Assembly: GCF_003751605.1 (NCBI RefSeq) | Contig: NZ_RJVJ01000001.1 | Location: 310,001 to 374,000 of the forward strand | Length of the DNA stretch: 64,000 nt | DNA from: Kitasatospora cineracea | Lineage (GTDB): Bacteria; Actinomycetota; Actinomycetes; Streptomycetales; Streptomycetaceae | Direction of reading: 5' to 3' | In this document: in pieces, positions 17,764 to 26,390 of the stretch | Position numbering within the stretch: position 1 is the first letter of the stretch | How the letters are laid out: each line of letters opens with the position of its first letter | Translations under genes and position numbers: made by a program | Notes under the pieces: model-generated | Told to the model about the DNA's origin: nothing | Seen by the model: the letters and a program-made list of their open reading frames with translations, nothing else | Database searches by the model: none

Positions 17764-18666
17764 ATGCCCGCTGCCCGTAACCCGCGTCTCCGGCCGATCA
17801 CCGCAGCCGCCGTCCTCGCGGCCGGCTCCCTGCTCCTCACCGCGTGCGGAAGCGGCGGAGGCGGCTCCGCCGGCGGCGCCGACACCTCGGCACCGCTCTA
17901 CGGCAAGCTCCCCGCCGAGATCCAGAAGGCCGGCGTCATCAAGGTCGGCTCCGAGGTCGCCTACGCCCCCGTGGAGTACAAGCAGGGCGAGAAGACCGTC
18001 GGCATCGACCCCGACCTGGCGGACGCGCTCGGCAAGCAGCTGGGGGTCAAGTTCCAGATCCAGGACGCCGGGTTCGACACCCTGATCACCTCCCTCGGCA
18101 CCAAGCGGATCGACCTGATCATGTCCGCGATGACGGACAACAAGGACCGCCAGGGCAAGGGCGTCGAGTTCGTCGACTACTTCCGGGCCGGCACCTCGAT
18201 CCTGACCCAGAAGGGCAACCCGAAGGGCATCCACTCGCTCGACGACCTGTGCGGTCAGACGGTCGCCCTGCAGAAGGCGACCGTCAACGAGGAGGCCGCG
18301 AAGACCCAGTCCGACAAGTGCACCGCGGCGGGCAAGGGCGCGATCACCATCCAGGGGTACGAGCACGACGGCGAGGCCCTGCTCAAGCTGAAGTCCGGTG
18401 CCGCCGTCGCCGACCTCAACGACTACCCGGTGGCCGCCTACAACGCGCAGACGTCCGGCGGCGGCAAGGACTTCGAGGTCGTCGGCGAGCAGATCGACCC
18501 GGGCCTCTACGGAATCGGCGTGGCCAAGGACAACACCCAGCTCCGCGACGCCGTCAAGGCCGGCGTGGAAGCCCTCATCGCCAACGGCGAGTACGCCAAG
18601 ATCCTCGACAAGTACAACGTGAAGCTCGGTGCGGTCAGTTCCGTGACCGTCAACGGCGGTTCCTGA
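17764..18666 (+). CDS. Amino-acid ABC transporter substrate-binding lipoprotein (paralogue 2)
   Basis: Second glutamate-family binding protein, 300 residues, with CAGGAGGAG before the ATG at 17764 and lipobox LLLTAC (Cys28). It follows the same plan as its upstream neighbour (VIKVGSEVAYAPVEY, FDTLITSLGTKRIDLIMSAMTD, YGIGVAKDNTQLRDAV), with VEFVDYFRAGTS in place of the insert-bearing region. It lies 80 bases before the permease and is the natural first gene of that operon. The two paralogues probably widen ligand range, delivering to one membrane complex (inference). Confidence 0.9.
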   Translation: MPAARNPRLRPITAAAVLAAGSLLLTACGSGGGGSAGGADTSAPLYGKLPAEIQKAGVIKVGSEVAYAPVEYKQGEKTVGIDPDLADALGKQLGVKFQIQDAGFDTLITSLGTKRIDLIMSAMTDNKDRQGKGVEFVDYFRAGTSILTQKGNPKGIHSLDDLCGQTVALQKATVNEEAAKTQSDKCTAAGKGAITIQGYEHDGEALLKLKSGAAVADLNDYPVAAYNAQTSGGGKDFEVVGEQIDPGLYGIGVAKDNTQLRDAVKAGVEALIANGEYAKILDKYNVKLGAVSSVTVNGGS

Positions 18667-18745
18667 CCCGCACCCGGGTGGGCACACGACGGTGTCCACC
18701 CGGCGGGCCCCCGCAAACCGCCGTCCGCCCGAGAGGCTCTTTCCC

Positions 18746-19642
18746 ATGACATCCGTCCACACCGGTGCCGGCGAGGTCCCCGCCGAGCACACGATCAAGG
18801 CGATCCCGGTGCGCCACTACGGCCGGTGGGTATCGGCCGTCGCCGTGCTCCTCCTCCTGGCCGCGCTGATCGCGGCGTTCGCCGGGGCCGACATCCAGTG
18901 GTCCATCACCGGCGACAACCTCTTCACCTCGGCATCGGTCTCGGGGGCCTGGCACACCCTGCTGATCAGTGTCTGCGCGATGGCCCTGGGCCTGCTCCTC
19001 GGCGTGATCGCCGCAGTGATGCGGCTGTCACAGAACCCCGTCACCTCGTCGGTGGCCTGGGGGTACATCTGGCTCTTCCGCGGCACCCCGGTCCTGGTCC
19101 AGCTGTTGATCTGGTGGAACCTCGCGCTGGTCTTCCCCACCGTGCTCGGCGTCTCGACGAACACCCTCGTCACGCCCTTCGTCGCCGCGCTCCTCGGCCT
19201 CGGCATCAACGAGGGCGCGTACATGGCCGAGATCGTCCGGGCGGGAATCCAGTCCGTGGACGAGGGCCAGGCCGAAGCCGCGCACGCGCTCGGCCTCTCC
19301 AGGGCCAAGACCATGCGGCGCATCGTCCTCCCCCAGGCCATGCGCGTCATCGTCCCCCCCACGGGCAACGAGTTCATCAACATGCTGAAGACCTCGTCGC
19401 TCGCGTACGTGGTGACCTACGGCGAGCTCATGACCAAGGCCAAGGACGTCTACACCAACAACCTCGCGGTCATGGAACTGCTCTTCGTCACCTGCTTCTG
19501 GTACCTGGTGCTCACCACGATCTTCAGCGTCGGCCAGTACTACCTGGAGCGCTACTACGCGAAGGGCGCCACCCGTACGTTGCCACCCACCCCCCTGCAG
19601 AAGATCAAGGCGAACCTGCTCTCCCTGGGGCGTGCGCGATGA
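18746..19642 (+). CDS. Amino-acid ABC transporter permease
   Basis: Membrane subunit of 298 residues of the HisM/GlnP type. The start [12 protein letters not shown] at 18746 is preceded by GAGAGG. About five to six transmembrane helices are visible, with the EAA loop [20 protein letters not shown] that docks on the ATPase. A single permease gene implies a homodimer. Its stop overlaps the ATPase start (ATGA), so the two are translationally coupled. It differs somewhat in codon use from the binding-protein genes but not strikingly. Confidence 0.93.
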   Translation: MTSVHTGAGEVPAEHTIKAIPVRHYGRWVSAVAVLLLLAALIAAFAGADIQWSITGDNLFTSASVSGAWHTLLISVCAMALGLLLGVIAAVMRLSQNPVTSSVAWGYIWLFRGTPVLVQLLIWWNLALVFPTVLGVSTNTLVTPFVAALLGLGINEGAYMAEIVRAGIQSVDEGQAEAAHALGLSRAKTMRRIVLPQAMRVIVPPTGNEFINMLKTSSLAYVVTYGELMTKAKDVYTNNLAVMELLFVTCFWYLVLTTIFSVGQYYLERYYAKGATRTLPPTPLQKIKANLLSLGRAR

Positions 19643-20427
19643 CCGATTTCCAGAAGCCCGCCTCCGGCCAGGTCCTGGTCAAGGCCGAAGGGGTCCGCAA
19701 GTCCTACGGCCCGCTCGAGGTCCTCAAGGGCATCGACCTGGAGGTCCGCGCCGGTGAGGTGTTCTGCCTCGTCGGGCCGTCCGGCTCCGGCAAGTCGACG
19801 TTCCTCCGGTGCATCAACCACCTGGAGAAGATCAACGCCGGCCGGCTGTCGGTCGACGGCAACCTGGTCGGGTACCGCGAGAAGGGCGGCCGGCTCCACG
19901 AGCTGAAGGACAGCGAGGTCGCGCTCCAGCGCCGCGACATCGGCATGGTCTTCCAGCGCTTCAACCTCTTCCCGCACATGACGGTGGTGGAGAACATCAT
20001 CGAGGCCCCCGTCCAGGTCAAGGGGACGGGGAAGGCGGCGGCGAAGGAGAAGGCCCGCGAACTGCTGGCCCGGGTCGGACTGGCCGACAAGGCCGACAAC
20101 TACCCCGCGCAGCTCTCGGGCGGCCAGCAGCAGCGCGTCGCCATCGCCCGCGCCCTCGCGATGGAGCCCAAGCTCATGCTCTTCGACGAGCCGACCTCCG
20201 CGCTCGACCCGGAGCTGGTGGGCGACGTGCTGGACGTCATGCGGCAGCTCGCCCGGGACGGGATGACCATGATCGTGGTCACGCACGAGATGGCGTTCGC
20301 CCGCGAGGTCGGTGACGCCCTGGTCTTCATGGACGGCGGCGTGGTCGTGGAGTCCGGCCACCCCCGCGACGTGCTCACGAACCCGCAGCACGACCGCACG
20401 AAGGCGTTCCTGTCCAGGGTGCTCTGA
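19639..20427 (+). CDS. Amino-acid ABC transporter ATP-binding protein
   Basis: Cytoplasmic ATPase of the GlnQ/GluA type, 262 residues: Walker [11 protein letters not shown]-loop [13 protein letters not shown], signature [15 protein letters not shown], Walker B LMLFDEP, and H-loop VVTHEM. It powers uptake for the permease it overlaps by four bases. The operon order is binding protein, permease, ATPase, and it ends at a strong terminator right after the stop. Confidence 0.95.
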   Translation: MTDFQKPASGQVLVKAEGVRKSYGPLEVLKGIDLEVRAGEVFCLVGPSGSGKSTFLRCINHLEKINAGRLSVDGNLVGYREKGGRLHELKDSEVALQRRDIGMVFQRFNLFPHMTVVENIIEAPVQVKGTGKAAAKEKARELLARVGLADKADNYPAQLSGGQQQRVAIARALAMEPKLMLFDEPTSALDPELVGDVLDVMRQLARDGMTMIVVTHEMAFAREVGDALVFMDGGVVVESGHPRDVLTNPQHDRTKAFLSRVL

Positions 20428-20432
20428 GACGC

Positions 20433-20476
20433 GCGGCGAGGTCCCGCTCCGAGGTCCCGGAGCGGGACCTCGCCGC
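20433..20476 (+). terminator. Terminator of the amino-acid ABC operon
   Basis: Perfect 19-bp stem (20433-20451 with 20458-20476) with a 6-base loop, directly after the ATPase stop. Confidence 0.85.
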
Positions 20477-20566
20477 GTCCCCGGTCGATCGCACGAGCCG
20501 GGCCCCACCCGGACGTAATACCCTGGAGTGGCTCGACCCATTACACCTGCCCCGGAAGGACCTCCC

Positions 20567-21154
20567 GTGGAGCTCGCCTCGTACGCCGACTTCGCCGTCC
20601 GGCTGGTCAACAGCGAGGAACCCGACCGCGGCACCGACACCCTCACCACGGTGGACGCCGTCCGGGACCTGTTCGGCGAGCCGTCCCGGGCCTCCGCGCT
20701 GGCCGACGAGACCGACCTGCCCCGGCTGCGCGCCGTCCGGACCAGGCTCCGCGGGGTGTTCGAGGCCGCCGCCGCGGGCGAGGACGTCCGGGCCGTCGAC
20801 CTGCTCAACAGCCTGATGGTGGAGTACCCGGTCAGCCCGCTGGTCTCCGGCCACGACGACCTGGACGACACCGGCCGCCCCAACTGGCACCTGCACCTGG
20901 CCGACAACGCGCCCACCGCGGCCGCCAACTACGCCGCCGTCTCCTGCATGGGCCTGGCCATCCACCTCACCGGCCTCGGCGTCGACCGGCTCGGCATCTG
21001 CCAGGCCGCCCCCTGCCGCAACGCCTACCTGGACACCTCCACCAACCGCTCCCGCCGCTACTGCTCCGACCGCTGCGCCACCCGCGCCAACGTGGCCGCC
21101 TACCGGGCCCGCAAGCGCCAGGAGGCCCAGCGCGCGCTGTCCGTGCCCGGCTGA
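20567..21154 (+). CDS. CGNR zinc-finger (ABATE domain) regulator
   Basis: Protein of 195 residues with an N-terminal ABATE-type stress domain (VELASYADFAVRLVNSEEP) and a C-terminal CGNR-type zinc finger: CQAAPCRNAYLDTS...RRYCSDRCATR, with four cysteines. The family is presumed to bind DNA. The GTG at 20567 is chosen because GGAAGGA lies upstream and homologues begin at this sequence. An earlier in-frame GTG at 20528 lies six bases after a TAATAC -10-like hexamer (20516-20521), so a leaderless longer form (208 residues) is possible; more likely that base is the mRNA start. Target genes are unknown. Confidence 0.85.
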   Translation: MELASYADFAVRLVNSEEPDRGTDTLTTVDAVRDLFGEPSRASALADETDLPRLRAVRTRLRGVFEAAAAGEDVRAVDLLNSLMVEYPVSPLVSGHDDLDDTGRPNWHLHLADNAPTAAANYAAVSCMGLAIHLTGLGVDRLGICQAAPCRNAYLDTSTNRSRRYCSDRCATRANVAAYRARKRQEAQRALSVPG

Positions 21155-21161
21155 GCCCCCG

Positions 21162-21584
21162 TCACAACCGGTCCTCGAACGCGGTGCTGACGCCCAGCCG
21201 CTCCGCCAGCCACGGCACCCGCCCGCGCGGCGGACGCCCGCGCAGCGCCCGTTCCAGCCGCCGCCCCGGCGCCAGCCAGGCCGGCCGCGGGGCCAGCCGC
21301 AGCAGCACTCGGCCGAGCACCAATCCGTCCGGCACCGGCCCGTACTCGCGGCTGTCGGTGCGCACCAGCGGGTTGTCCGAGAGCATCCACCAGCCGCCCG
21401 GCCGCCGCTCCGCCGCCCGCTTGACCACCAGCAGGTCCTGCTGCAGCGGGTGCCGGAACAGCGCGATCGCCCCGGGCCGCAGCGGCGCGCCGTAGCGCAC
21501 CAGCACCCGGTCGCCGTCGGAGAGCAGTCGGCGCATCGACGGGCCGGCGATGTCGACGACGCCGAGCGGTGCCCCATATCGCAC
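21162..21584 (-). CDS. sodX: Nickel superoxide dismutase maturation protease
   Basis: S24/S26-type (signal peptidase-like) serine protease of 140 residues. A Ser-Lys dyad is visible: serine in AGPSMRRLL and lysine in LLVVKRAAE, followed by the SDN motif (WMLSDNPLV). The GTG at 21584 is preceded by AAGGAG eight bases away. It is divergent from sodN, the standard arrangement. Its role is to remove the SodN N-terminal leader so that His1 can ligate nickel (known for the family). Confidence 0.9.
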   Translation of the reverse strand: MRYGAPLGVVDIAGPSMRRLLSDGDRVLVRYGAPLRPGAIALFRHPLQQDLLVVKRAAERRPGGWWMLSDNPLVRTDSREYGPVPDGLVLGRVLLRLAPRPAWLAPGRRLERALRGRPPRGRVPWLAERLGVSTAFEDRL

Positions 21585-21688
21585 GATTCGGACTCCTTCT
21601 TTTGCCCTAGGCCCCCGGGGCGGCCGCGATTTCGGCCTGCCGTGAGGGTAATGTCGGGCGCGGGAAGACGATCTAAGGAAGGACCCCC

Positions 21689-22084
21689 ATGTTCTCTCGT
21701 CTGTTTGCTCCGCGAGTCACCGCCCACGCCCACTGCGACCTGCCCTGCGGCGTGTACGACCCGGCCCAGGCCCGCATCGAGGCCGAGTCGGTGAAGGCCA
21801 CTCAGGAGAAGTACCAGGCCAACGAGGACGCCGAGTTCCGGGCTCGCGCCATCGTCATCAAGGAGGAGCGCGCCGAGCTGGTCAAGCACCACCTCTCGGT
21901 GCTGCACACCGACTACTTCAAGGCCCCGCACTTCGAGGCCTACCCGGGCCTGCACGACCTGTTCAACCGGGCCGGCAAGGCCGCCTCGGCCGCCAAGGCG
22001 TCGACCGACCCGGCCACCGGCCAGGCCCTGCTGGACCTGATCGCCGAGATCGACGCGATCTTCTGGGAGACCAAGAAGGCCTGA
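21689..22084 (+). CDS. sodN: Nickel-containing superoxide dismutase
   Basis: Precursor of 131 residues. A 14-residue leader (MFSRLFAPRVTAHA) is followed by the nickel hook HCDLPCGVY, whose His1, Cys2 and Cys6 bind nickel after leader removal. The rest is the four-helix bundle typical of NiSOD. AAGGAAGGA precedes the ATG at 21689. TAATGT at 21649-21654 is a likely -10. In S. coelicolor sodN is repressed by nickel-bound Nur, but I could not find a clear Nur box in the 104-base divergent spacer. It detoxifies superoxide in the cytoplasm. Confidence 0.98.
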   Translation: MFSRLFAPRVTAHAHCDLPCGVYDPAQARIEAESVKATQEKYQANEDAEFRARAIVIKEERAELVKHHLSVLHTDYFKAPHFEAYPGLHDLFNRAGKAASAAKASTDPATGQALLDLIAEIDAIFWETKKA

Positions 22085-22101
22085 CCCCGCGTCAGCCCTC
22101 G

Positions 22102-22154
22102 CCGGACACCCGGCTGCCACCGCCCCTCCCGGGGCCCGGCAGCCGGGTGTTCGG
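22102..22154 (+). terminator. Terminator after sodN
   Basis: Hairpin with 17-bp arms (22102-22118 and 22138-22154, one G-T pair). A CTGAC-CCCGC-GTCAG mini-palindrome spans the sodN stop codon just before it. Confidence 0.7.
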
Positions 22155-22260
22155 CGTTTCCGGCCCCGTCCGCCCCCTCCCCGGCCCGCGCCCGACCCGT
22201 TCTCGACCCGTTCTCGACCCGCCCCCGGGCCCGCTCCCCCGCCCTTCACCCGAGAACACA

Positions 22261-22285
22261 ATGGTGCTAGTTTCATTAGCACCAT
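22261..22285 (+). promoter_or_regulatory. Operator overlapping the GntR start codon
   Basis: A perfect inverted repeat ATGGTGCTA-N7-TAGCACCAT (22261-22269 and 22277-22285) ends inside the ATG (22284) of the GntR gene. There is no ribosome-binding site between, so the mRNA is probably leaderless and repressor binding would block transcription start directly. Such symmetric sites are typical of YtrA-type GntR autoregulation (inference). Confidence 0.75.
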
Positions 22286-22631
22286 GTTGCTGAGACTGGA
22301 CACCAAGGACACCCGGCCGCTGCACGAGCAGGTCGCCGCCGCCGTCCGCCGCGCCGTCGCCGAGGGCGAGTGCCGCCCGGGCGACCGGCTGCCCTCCGCG
22401 CGCGACCTCGCGCAGGCGCTCGACGTCAACGTCAACACCGTGCTGCGCGGCCTGCGCGACCTGCGCGACGACGGCCTGCTGGAGTTCCGGCGGGGCCGGG
22501 GCGTGACGGTCGCCGGCGGCGCCGAGCAGCGCTCCGGGCTGCTGGAGCAGGCCCGCGCGCTGGTCGCGGAGGCCGCCCGGAGCGGGTACAGCAGGGCCGA
22601 ACTCATCGAGATCATCAGGGGGATACCGTGA
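22284..22631 (+). CDS. YtrA-subfamily GntR transcriptional regulator
   Basis: Short regulator of 115 residues: a winged helix with RPLHEQVAAAVRRAVAEGE, GDRLPSARDLAQALDVNVNTV and LLEFRRGRGVTV, followed by only about 40 residues. The short tail places it in the YtrA group, which usually pairs with a membrane protein or transporter. The ATG at 22284 lies in the operator, implying a leaderless mRNA. Its stop overlaps the next start (GTGA), so the DUF1648 gene is in the same operon and is the likely regulated partner. Confidence 0.93.
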   Translation: MLLRLDTKDTRPLHEQVAAAVRRAVAEGECRPGDRLPSARDLAQALDVNVNTVLRGLRDLRDDGLLEFRRGRGVTVAGGAEQRSGLLEQARALVAEAARSGYSRAELIEIIRGIP

Positions 22632-23611
22632 ACGAGCAGGAGCGCGAGCGGCGGAGCGGCCCGTGGTGGCCGACCGCCTGGGTGGCGGGCAGCGCGGTGC
22701 TGACCGCCGTCCTCCCGCTGGGCGCCGGCGACCGGCTGCCGGACCCGGTGGCCACCCACTGGAGCGGCAGCACCGCGAACGGCTCGATGCCGTTCTGGGC
22801 GGCCTGCCTGGTCCCGGCGCTGATCTGGGCGGTGCTGGGCGCCACGGGCCTGCTGGCGCTGCGCCGCACCGACCCGCTGCTGCGGGCCTGGACCACGGCC
22901 GGCCTGCTGGCGGGCGGCGTGCTGTTCCTCGGCCTGCAGGCCGCCGCGGTGCGGGCCAACCTCGACCGCGCCGACTGGCACGGGGCCCGGCTCCCGCTCG
23001 GCTGGTTCCTCGGCACTCTGGCGGCCGCCCTGCTGACCGGCCTGGCCGCGGGGCTGCTGGGCCGCCGCGGCCTGGCCCGCCGGGCGGTGCCCGAGGCGCC
23101 GGCCGGCCCGGTGCTGGAACTGCCCGACGGCGAGCGCCTGGTGTGGTTCTCCCGGGCGGTCAACCCCTGGATGCGGGCGCTGGCGGTGCTCTGCGGCCTG
23201 CTCGCCGCGGTGGTGCTGCCGGGCGCCGCGACCGGCCTGGTCGCGCCGCAGCCGGGCTGGACGCTGGGCGCGGTGCTCGCGCTGGCCGGCCTGGCCGTGG
23301 GGGCCTGCTCCTCGGTGCGGGTGCGGGTCTCCGCGGCCGGCCTCGAAGTGGCGCTGGGCCCGCTCGGCCTGCCGACCCGCCGCTGGACGCCGGACGAGCT
23401 GGGCCCGGCCCGGGTCGAGCAGCGGAGCGCGGCCCGGGCCGGCGGCTGGGGCTACCGGCTGAACGGCCTGGGCACCACCGTGATGCTGCGCTCCGGCCCG
23501 TGCCTGGTGGTCCGGATCGGCGCCACCGGCCACGACTTCGCGGTCAGCGTCGACGACGCCGAGCGCGGCGCCGCCCTGCTGAACGCGCTGCGCGCCCGGC
23601 AGTCCGCCTGA
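22628..23611 (+). CDS. DUF1648 multi-pass membrane protein
   Basis: Protein of 327 residues. The N-terminal part matches the DUF1648 pattern (LPDPVATHWSGSTANGSMP) and is followed by six to seven hydrophobic helices and a soluble C-terminal domain (GLGTTVMLRSGPCLVVRIGATG). Translation starts at GTG 22628 within the end of the GntR gene. DUF1648 proteins often pair with GntR regulators and are thought to act in the cell envelope, but the function is not known. Confidence 0.8.
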   Translation: MNEQERERRSGPWWPTAWVAGSAVLTAVLPLGAGDRLPDPVATHWSGSTANGSMPFWAACLVPALIWAVLGATGLLALRRTDPLLRAWTTAGLLAGGVLFLGLQAAAVRANLDRADWHGARLPLGWFLGTLAAALLTGLAAGLLGRRGLARRAVPEAPAGPVLELPDGERLVWFSRAVNPWMRALAVLCGLLAAVVLPGAATGLVAPQPGWTLGAVLALAGLAVGACSSVRVRVSAAGLEVALGPLGLPTRRWTPDELGPARVEQRSAARAGGWGYRLNGLGTTVMLRSGPCLVVRIGATGHDFAVSVDDAERGAALLNALRARQSA

Positions 23612-23637
23612 GCGCCCGCCCCTCCCCCACCCCCACC

Positions 23638-23675
23638 GGCAGCACCGCCCGGAGACCGTTTCCGGCGGTGCTGCC
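23638..23675 (+). terminator. Terminator of the GntR-DUF1648 operon
   Basis: 12-bp arms 23638-23649 and 23664-23675, with additional CGGA/TCCG pairing at the base of the loop. Confidence 0.75.
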
Positions 23676-23710
23676 CCGGGCATAAAGCCCATTCCGGATG
23701 AAGGGGTGAG

Positions 23711-24211
23711 ATGAGTACGCTCGACCGTATGATCCGCACCGCGACTCCCGCCGACGTCCCCTTCGTCCACACCATGATCCGCGAACTCGCCGAGTACGAG
23801 CGGGCACTGCCCGAGGCGAAGGCCACCCGGGAGCAGCTGCACGACGCGCTGTTCGGTGAGCACCCGGCGGTGTTCGGCCTGATCGCCGAGGAGGAGGGCT
23901 CGGGCGAGCCGGTCGGCTTCGCGCTCTGGTTCCGCAACTTCTCGACCTGGCGCGGCACCCACGGCATCTACCTGGAAGACCTGTACGTCCGCCCGGAGAA
24001 GCGCGGCGGCGGCCACGGCAGGGCGCTGCTGACCGAGCTGGCCCGGATCTGCGTGGAGCGCGGCTACCAGCGCCTGGAGTGGTCGGTGCTGGACTGGAAC
24101 GAGCCCTCGATCGGCTTCTACAAGTCGCTCGGCGCGGTGCCGATGGACGAGTGGACGGTCTTCCGGCTGACCGACGGCGCGCTCGCCGAGCTCGGCTCCC
24201 GGCCGCGCTGA
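23711..24211 (+). CDS. GNAT family N-acetyltransferase (diamine acetyltransferase-like)
   Basis: A 166-residue acetyl-CoA-dependent transferase. It shows the GNAT core: EDLYVRPEKRGGGHGRALLTELARI (acetyl-CoA loop RGGGHG) and WNEPSIGFYKSLGAVP. The WFRNFSTWRGTHGIYLEDLYV region resembles spermidine/spermine-type (SSAT) acetyltransferases. ATG 23711 has AAGGGG upstream; an internal ATG at 23729 (MIRTATPADV), where the domain begins, is an alternative. Substrate is inferred only. Confidence 0.87.
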   Translation: MSTLDRMIRTATPADVPFVHTMIRELAEYERALPEAKATREQLHDALFGEHPAVFGLIAEEEGSGEPVGFALWFRNFSTWRGTHGIYLEDLYVRPEKRGGGHGRALLTELARICVERGYQRLEWSVLDWNEPSIGFYKSLGAVPMDEWTVFRLTDGALAELGSRPR

Positions 24212-24381
24212 GCGCGTCCCCCTTCGAACGGTGATCCCTCGTTCCCGTGACGGTGCGGCGAGATCACGACAGACCACCCCCGGGCGCGGTAACGTCTCGG
24301 GGCACAAGGCAGTTGAACCGAGCCAGTGGTGTTGGCAGCTTCCCCCGGCCGCAAGCACCGTGCGTCACCCAGGAGGTGAGG

Positions 24382-24795
24382 GTGTCCCAGATCGACGGCG
24401 AGCCCGGAGTGAAGGACTTCGTTGAGGTCCGGCTGCCCGCGGCGGGCGCCTATCTCTCGGTGCTGCGAACGGCGACGGCCGGTCTCGCGGCACGACTCGA
24501 CTTCACCCTGGACGAGATCGAGGACCTCCGCATCGCGGTGGACGAGGCCTGCGCGATCCTGCTCCAACAGGCCGTTCCCGGCTCGATCCTGAGCTGCGAG
24601 TTCCGGCTGGTGGACGACGCGCTGCGGGTGACCGTCTCCGCCCCGACCACCGACGGCCGGGCCCCGGAGCGGGACACCTTCGCCTGGACGGTGCTCTCCG
24701 CGCTGGCCGGCGAGGTGGACTCCGCGGTCGGGTCGGACAACACGGTCTCGATCAGCCTGAACAAGAAGCGCGGCGGGTCGCCGGGCCAGCCGTAG
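24382..24795 (+). CDS. prsH: Anti-sigma factor, RsbW-like ATPase
   Basis: Protein of 137 residues with a GHKL fold: DEIEDLRIAVDEACAILLQQ (N box) and DTFAWTVLSALAGEV. It closely resembles, from memory, the anti-sigma factor beside sigH in S. coelicolor. The GTG at 24382 is preceded by AGGAGG and gives the expected N-terminus VSQIDGEPGVKDFVEV. It lies 28 bases before the sigma gene and should bind and inhibit it; release would be controlled by anti-anti-sigma factors encoded elsewhere. A typical GxG ATP lid is hard to see, so kinase activity is uncertain. Confidence 0.88.
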   Translation: MSQIDGEPGVKDFVEVRLPAAGAYLSVLRTATAGLAARLDFTLDEIEDLRIAVDEACAILLQQAVPGSILSCEFRLVDDALRVTVSAPTTDGRAPERDTFAWTVLSALAGEVDSAVGSDNTVSISLNKKRGGSPGQP

Positions 24796-24823
24796 CCAGT
24801 GACGTGTTCTCGGAACGGAACGG

Positions 24824-25822
24824 GTGATCGCCGTGAGTGATCTGGACCGCACAGTTGCCGTCGTACCGCCCCAGGCGAGCGCCGCCCGCACCGCCGCCCC
24901 TGACGAAGCCTTCCCGAAGGACTCCCACCGGATGAGCCAGCCGACCGACCCGAAGCCCGAGCGGCCCGAGACGGCGCCCGCGGCCGAGCCCGCGGAGGGC
25001 GGCGGCCCGGCGGCCGCCGCCGAGGCCGTGCGCTCGACCGTCCCGGCGCAGGGGCACCGCAGCGGCGCCCCGGACCGCGAGGCGGCCCGGGCGCTGTTCG
25101 TGCGGCTGTCCCAGCTGCCGGAGGGGTCGCCGGAGCGGGTGGAGATCCGCAACCAGCTGGTCCGGATGCACATCCCGCTGGTGGAGCACCTGGCCCGCCG
25201 CTTCCGCAACCGCGGCGAGCCGCTGGACGACCTGACCCAGGTCGCCACCATCGGCCTGATCAAGTCGGTGGACCGGTTCGACCACGAGCGCGGGGTGGAG
25301 TTCTCCACGTACGCGACGCCGACCATCGTCGGCGAGATCAAGCGGCACTTCCGGGACAAGGGCTGGGCGGTGCGGGTGCCGCGCCGGCTGCAGGAGCTGC
25401 GGCTGTCGCTGACCACGGCGACCAGCGAACTCTCCCAGCGGCACGGCCGGTCGCCGACGGTGCACGAGCTGGCCGAGCACCTGGGCATCTCGGAGGAGGA
25501 CGTGCTGGAGGGCCTGGAGTCCGCCAACGCGTACTCCACGCTCTCGCTGGACGTGCCGGACAGCGACGACGAGTCGCCGGCCGTGGCGGACACCCTGGGC
25601 GCCACCGACGAGGCGCTGGAGGGCGTCGAGTACCGGGAGTCGCTGAAGCCGCTGCTGGCCCAACTCCCGCCCCGGGAGCAGAAGATCCTGGTGCTGCGGT
25701 TCTTCCGGAACATGACCCAGTCGCAGATCGCGGCCGAGGTGGGCATCTCCCAGATGCACGTCTCCCGGCTGCTGGCCCGCACCCTGGCGCAGCTGCGCGA
25801 GAAGCTGCTGGTCGAGGAGTAG
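24824..25822 (+). CDS. sigH: Stress-response sigma factor, SigB/SigF/SigH family
   Basis: RNA polymerase sigma factor of 332 residues with an unstructured Pro/Ala-rich N-terminus of about 85 residues. Region 2 (HLARRFRNRGEPLDDLTQVATIG, FSTYATPTIVGEIKRHFRDK), region 3 (RSPTVHELAEHLGISEEDV) and region 4 (LPPREQKILVLRFFRNMTQSQIA, VSRLLARTLAQLREKL) follow. Starts at GTG 24824 or GTG 24833 are both possible; S. coelicolor SigH is known in several N-terminal forms. The anti-sigma gene just upstream and shared gene order support the SigH assignment, though streptomycetes have many paralogues. Role: osmotic/developmental stress transcription. Confidence 0.9.
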   Translation: MIAVSDLDRTVAVVPPQASAARTAAPDEAFPKDSHRMSQPTDPKPERPETAPAAEPAEGGGPAAAAEAVRSTVPAQGHRSGAPDREAARALFVRLSQLPEGSPERVEIRNQLVRMHIPLVEHLARRFRNRGEPLDDLTQVATIGLIKSVDRFDHERGVEFSTYATPTIVGEIKRHFRDKGWAVRVPRRLQELRLSLTTATSELSQRHGRSPTVHELAEHLGISEEDVLEGLESANAYSTLSLDVPDSDDESPAVADTLGATDEALEGVEYRESLKPLLAQLPPREQKILVLRFFRNMTQSQIAAEVGISQMHVSRLLARTLAQLREKLLVEE

Positions 25823-25854
25823 CCCCCGCGCACGACGCCGTAGGGCACCGCACG

Positions 25855-25898
25855 ACGCCGCAGGGCCCGCCCCCGCCCGGGGACGGGCCCTGCGGCGT
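25855..25898. terminator. Bidirectional terminator after the sigma gene
   Basis: Perfect 15-bp arms 25855-25869 and 25884-25898, between convergent genes. Confidence 0.8.
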
Positions 25899-25910
25899 GC
25901 CGGCGGGCGG

Positions 25911-26339
25911 CTACTGCTCGTCGGGGGCGCCGTAGAGCACGGTGGTGACCTTCGGGTTGAGCAGCGTGACGATGCCGGCCAGGCCGATCACCGCGACGGC
26001 GACGCCGGCCGCGGTCATCGCCGCGCCGCCGGGCTGCCACATGTAGTAGGCGACGGGCAGGCAGATGGAGTTGGTGAGCACTGCGGGGCTGCGGCCCCAG
26101 CGCTGCCCGCGCAGCAGCGCGCGGGCGGCCAGCAGCGGCAGCAGGCCCATCAGCAGCAGGACGGCGCCGCCCAGCTCGGCGCGGCCGAAGTCGGCGTCCG
26201 CGCCGGTGAAGCCGGACAGCAGGTTGTAGACGCCCCAGCCGGCCATGGCCGCGCCCTCCAGCGCGGTGGTCGCCGCACCGACGAGCAGCGGAACGGGCCG
26301 GGCGGCGGGGGCGGGGGCGGGGGCGGATTCAGCGGTCAC
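25911..26339 (-). CDS. Small four-helix membrane protein of unknown function
   Basis: 142 residues from GTG 26339. After an Ala/Pro-rich N-terminus there are four transmembrane segments (LLVGAATTALEGAAMAGWGV, LGGAVLLLMGLLPLLAARAL, PAVLTNSICLPVAYYMW, AAGVAVAVIGLAGIVTLL). The pattern fits uncharacterised actinobacterial integral membrane proteins. The N-terminus (VTAESAPAPAPAARP) is low complexity. It is divergent from the lipid kinase across only 51 bases. I do not recognise a function. Confidence 0.75.
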   Translation of the reverse strand: MTAESAPAPAPAARPVPLLVGAATTALEGAAMAGWGVYNLLSGFTGADADFGRAELGGAVLLLMGLLPLLAARALLRGQRWGRSPAVLTNSICLPVAYYMWQPGGAAMTAAGVAVAVIGLAGIVTLLNPKVTTVLYGAPDEQ

Positions 26340-26390
26340 CGGGCCAGGGTAGCGGTGGGCTTATGTCGGGCGGGTCGTAGGCTGATCACC

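Noticed and set aside
21585..21688. Nur box between sodX and sodN
   Set aside because: No TTGCA-like inverted repeat with the proper spacing is visible, although Nur control is known for sodN elsewhere.
20375..24358. Long minus-strand open frame across several genes
   Set aside because: It runs through the ends of unrelated plus-strand genes and terminators and has no coherent protein features; only the short sodX part (another frame) is real.
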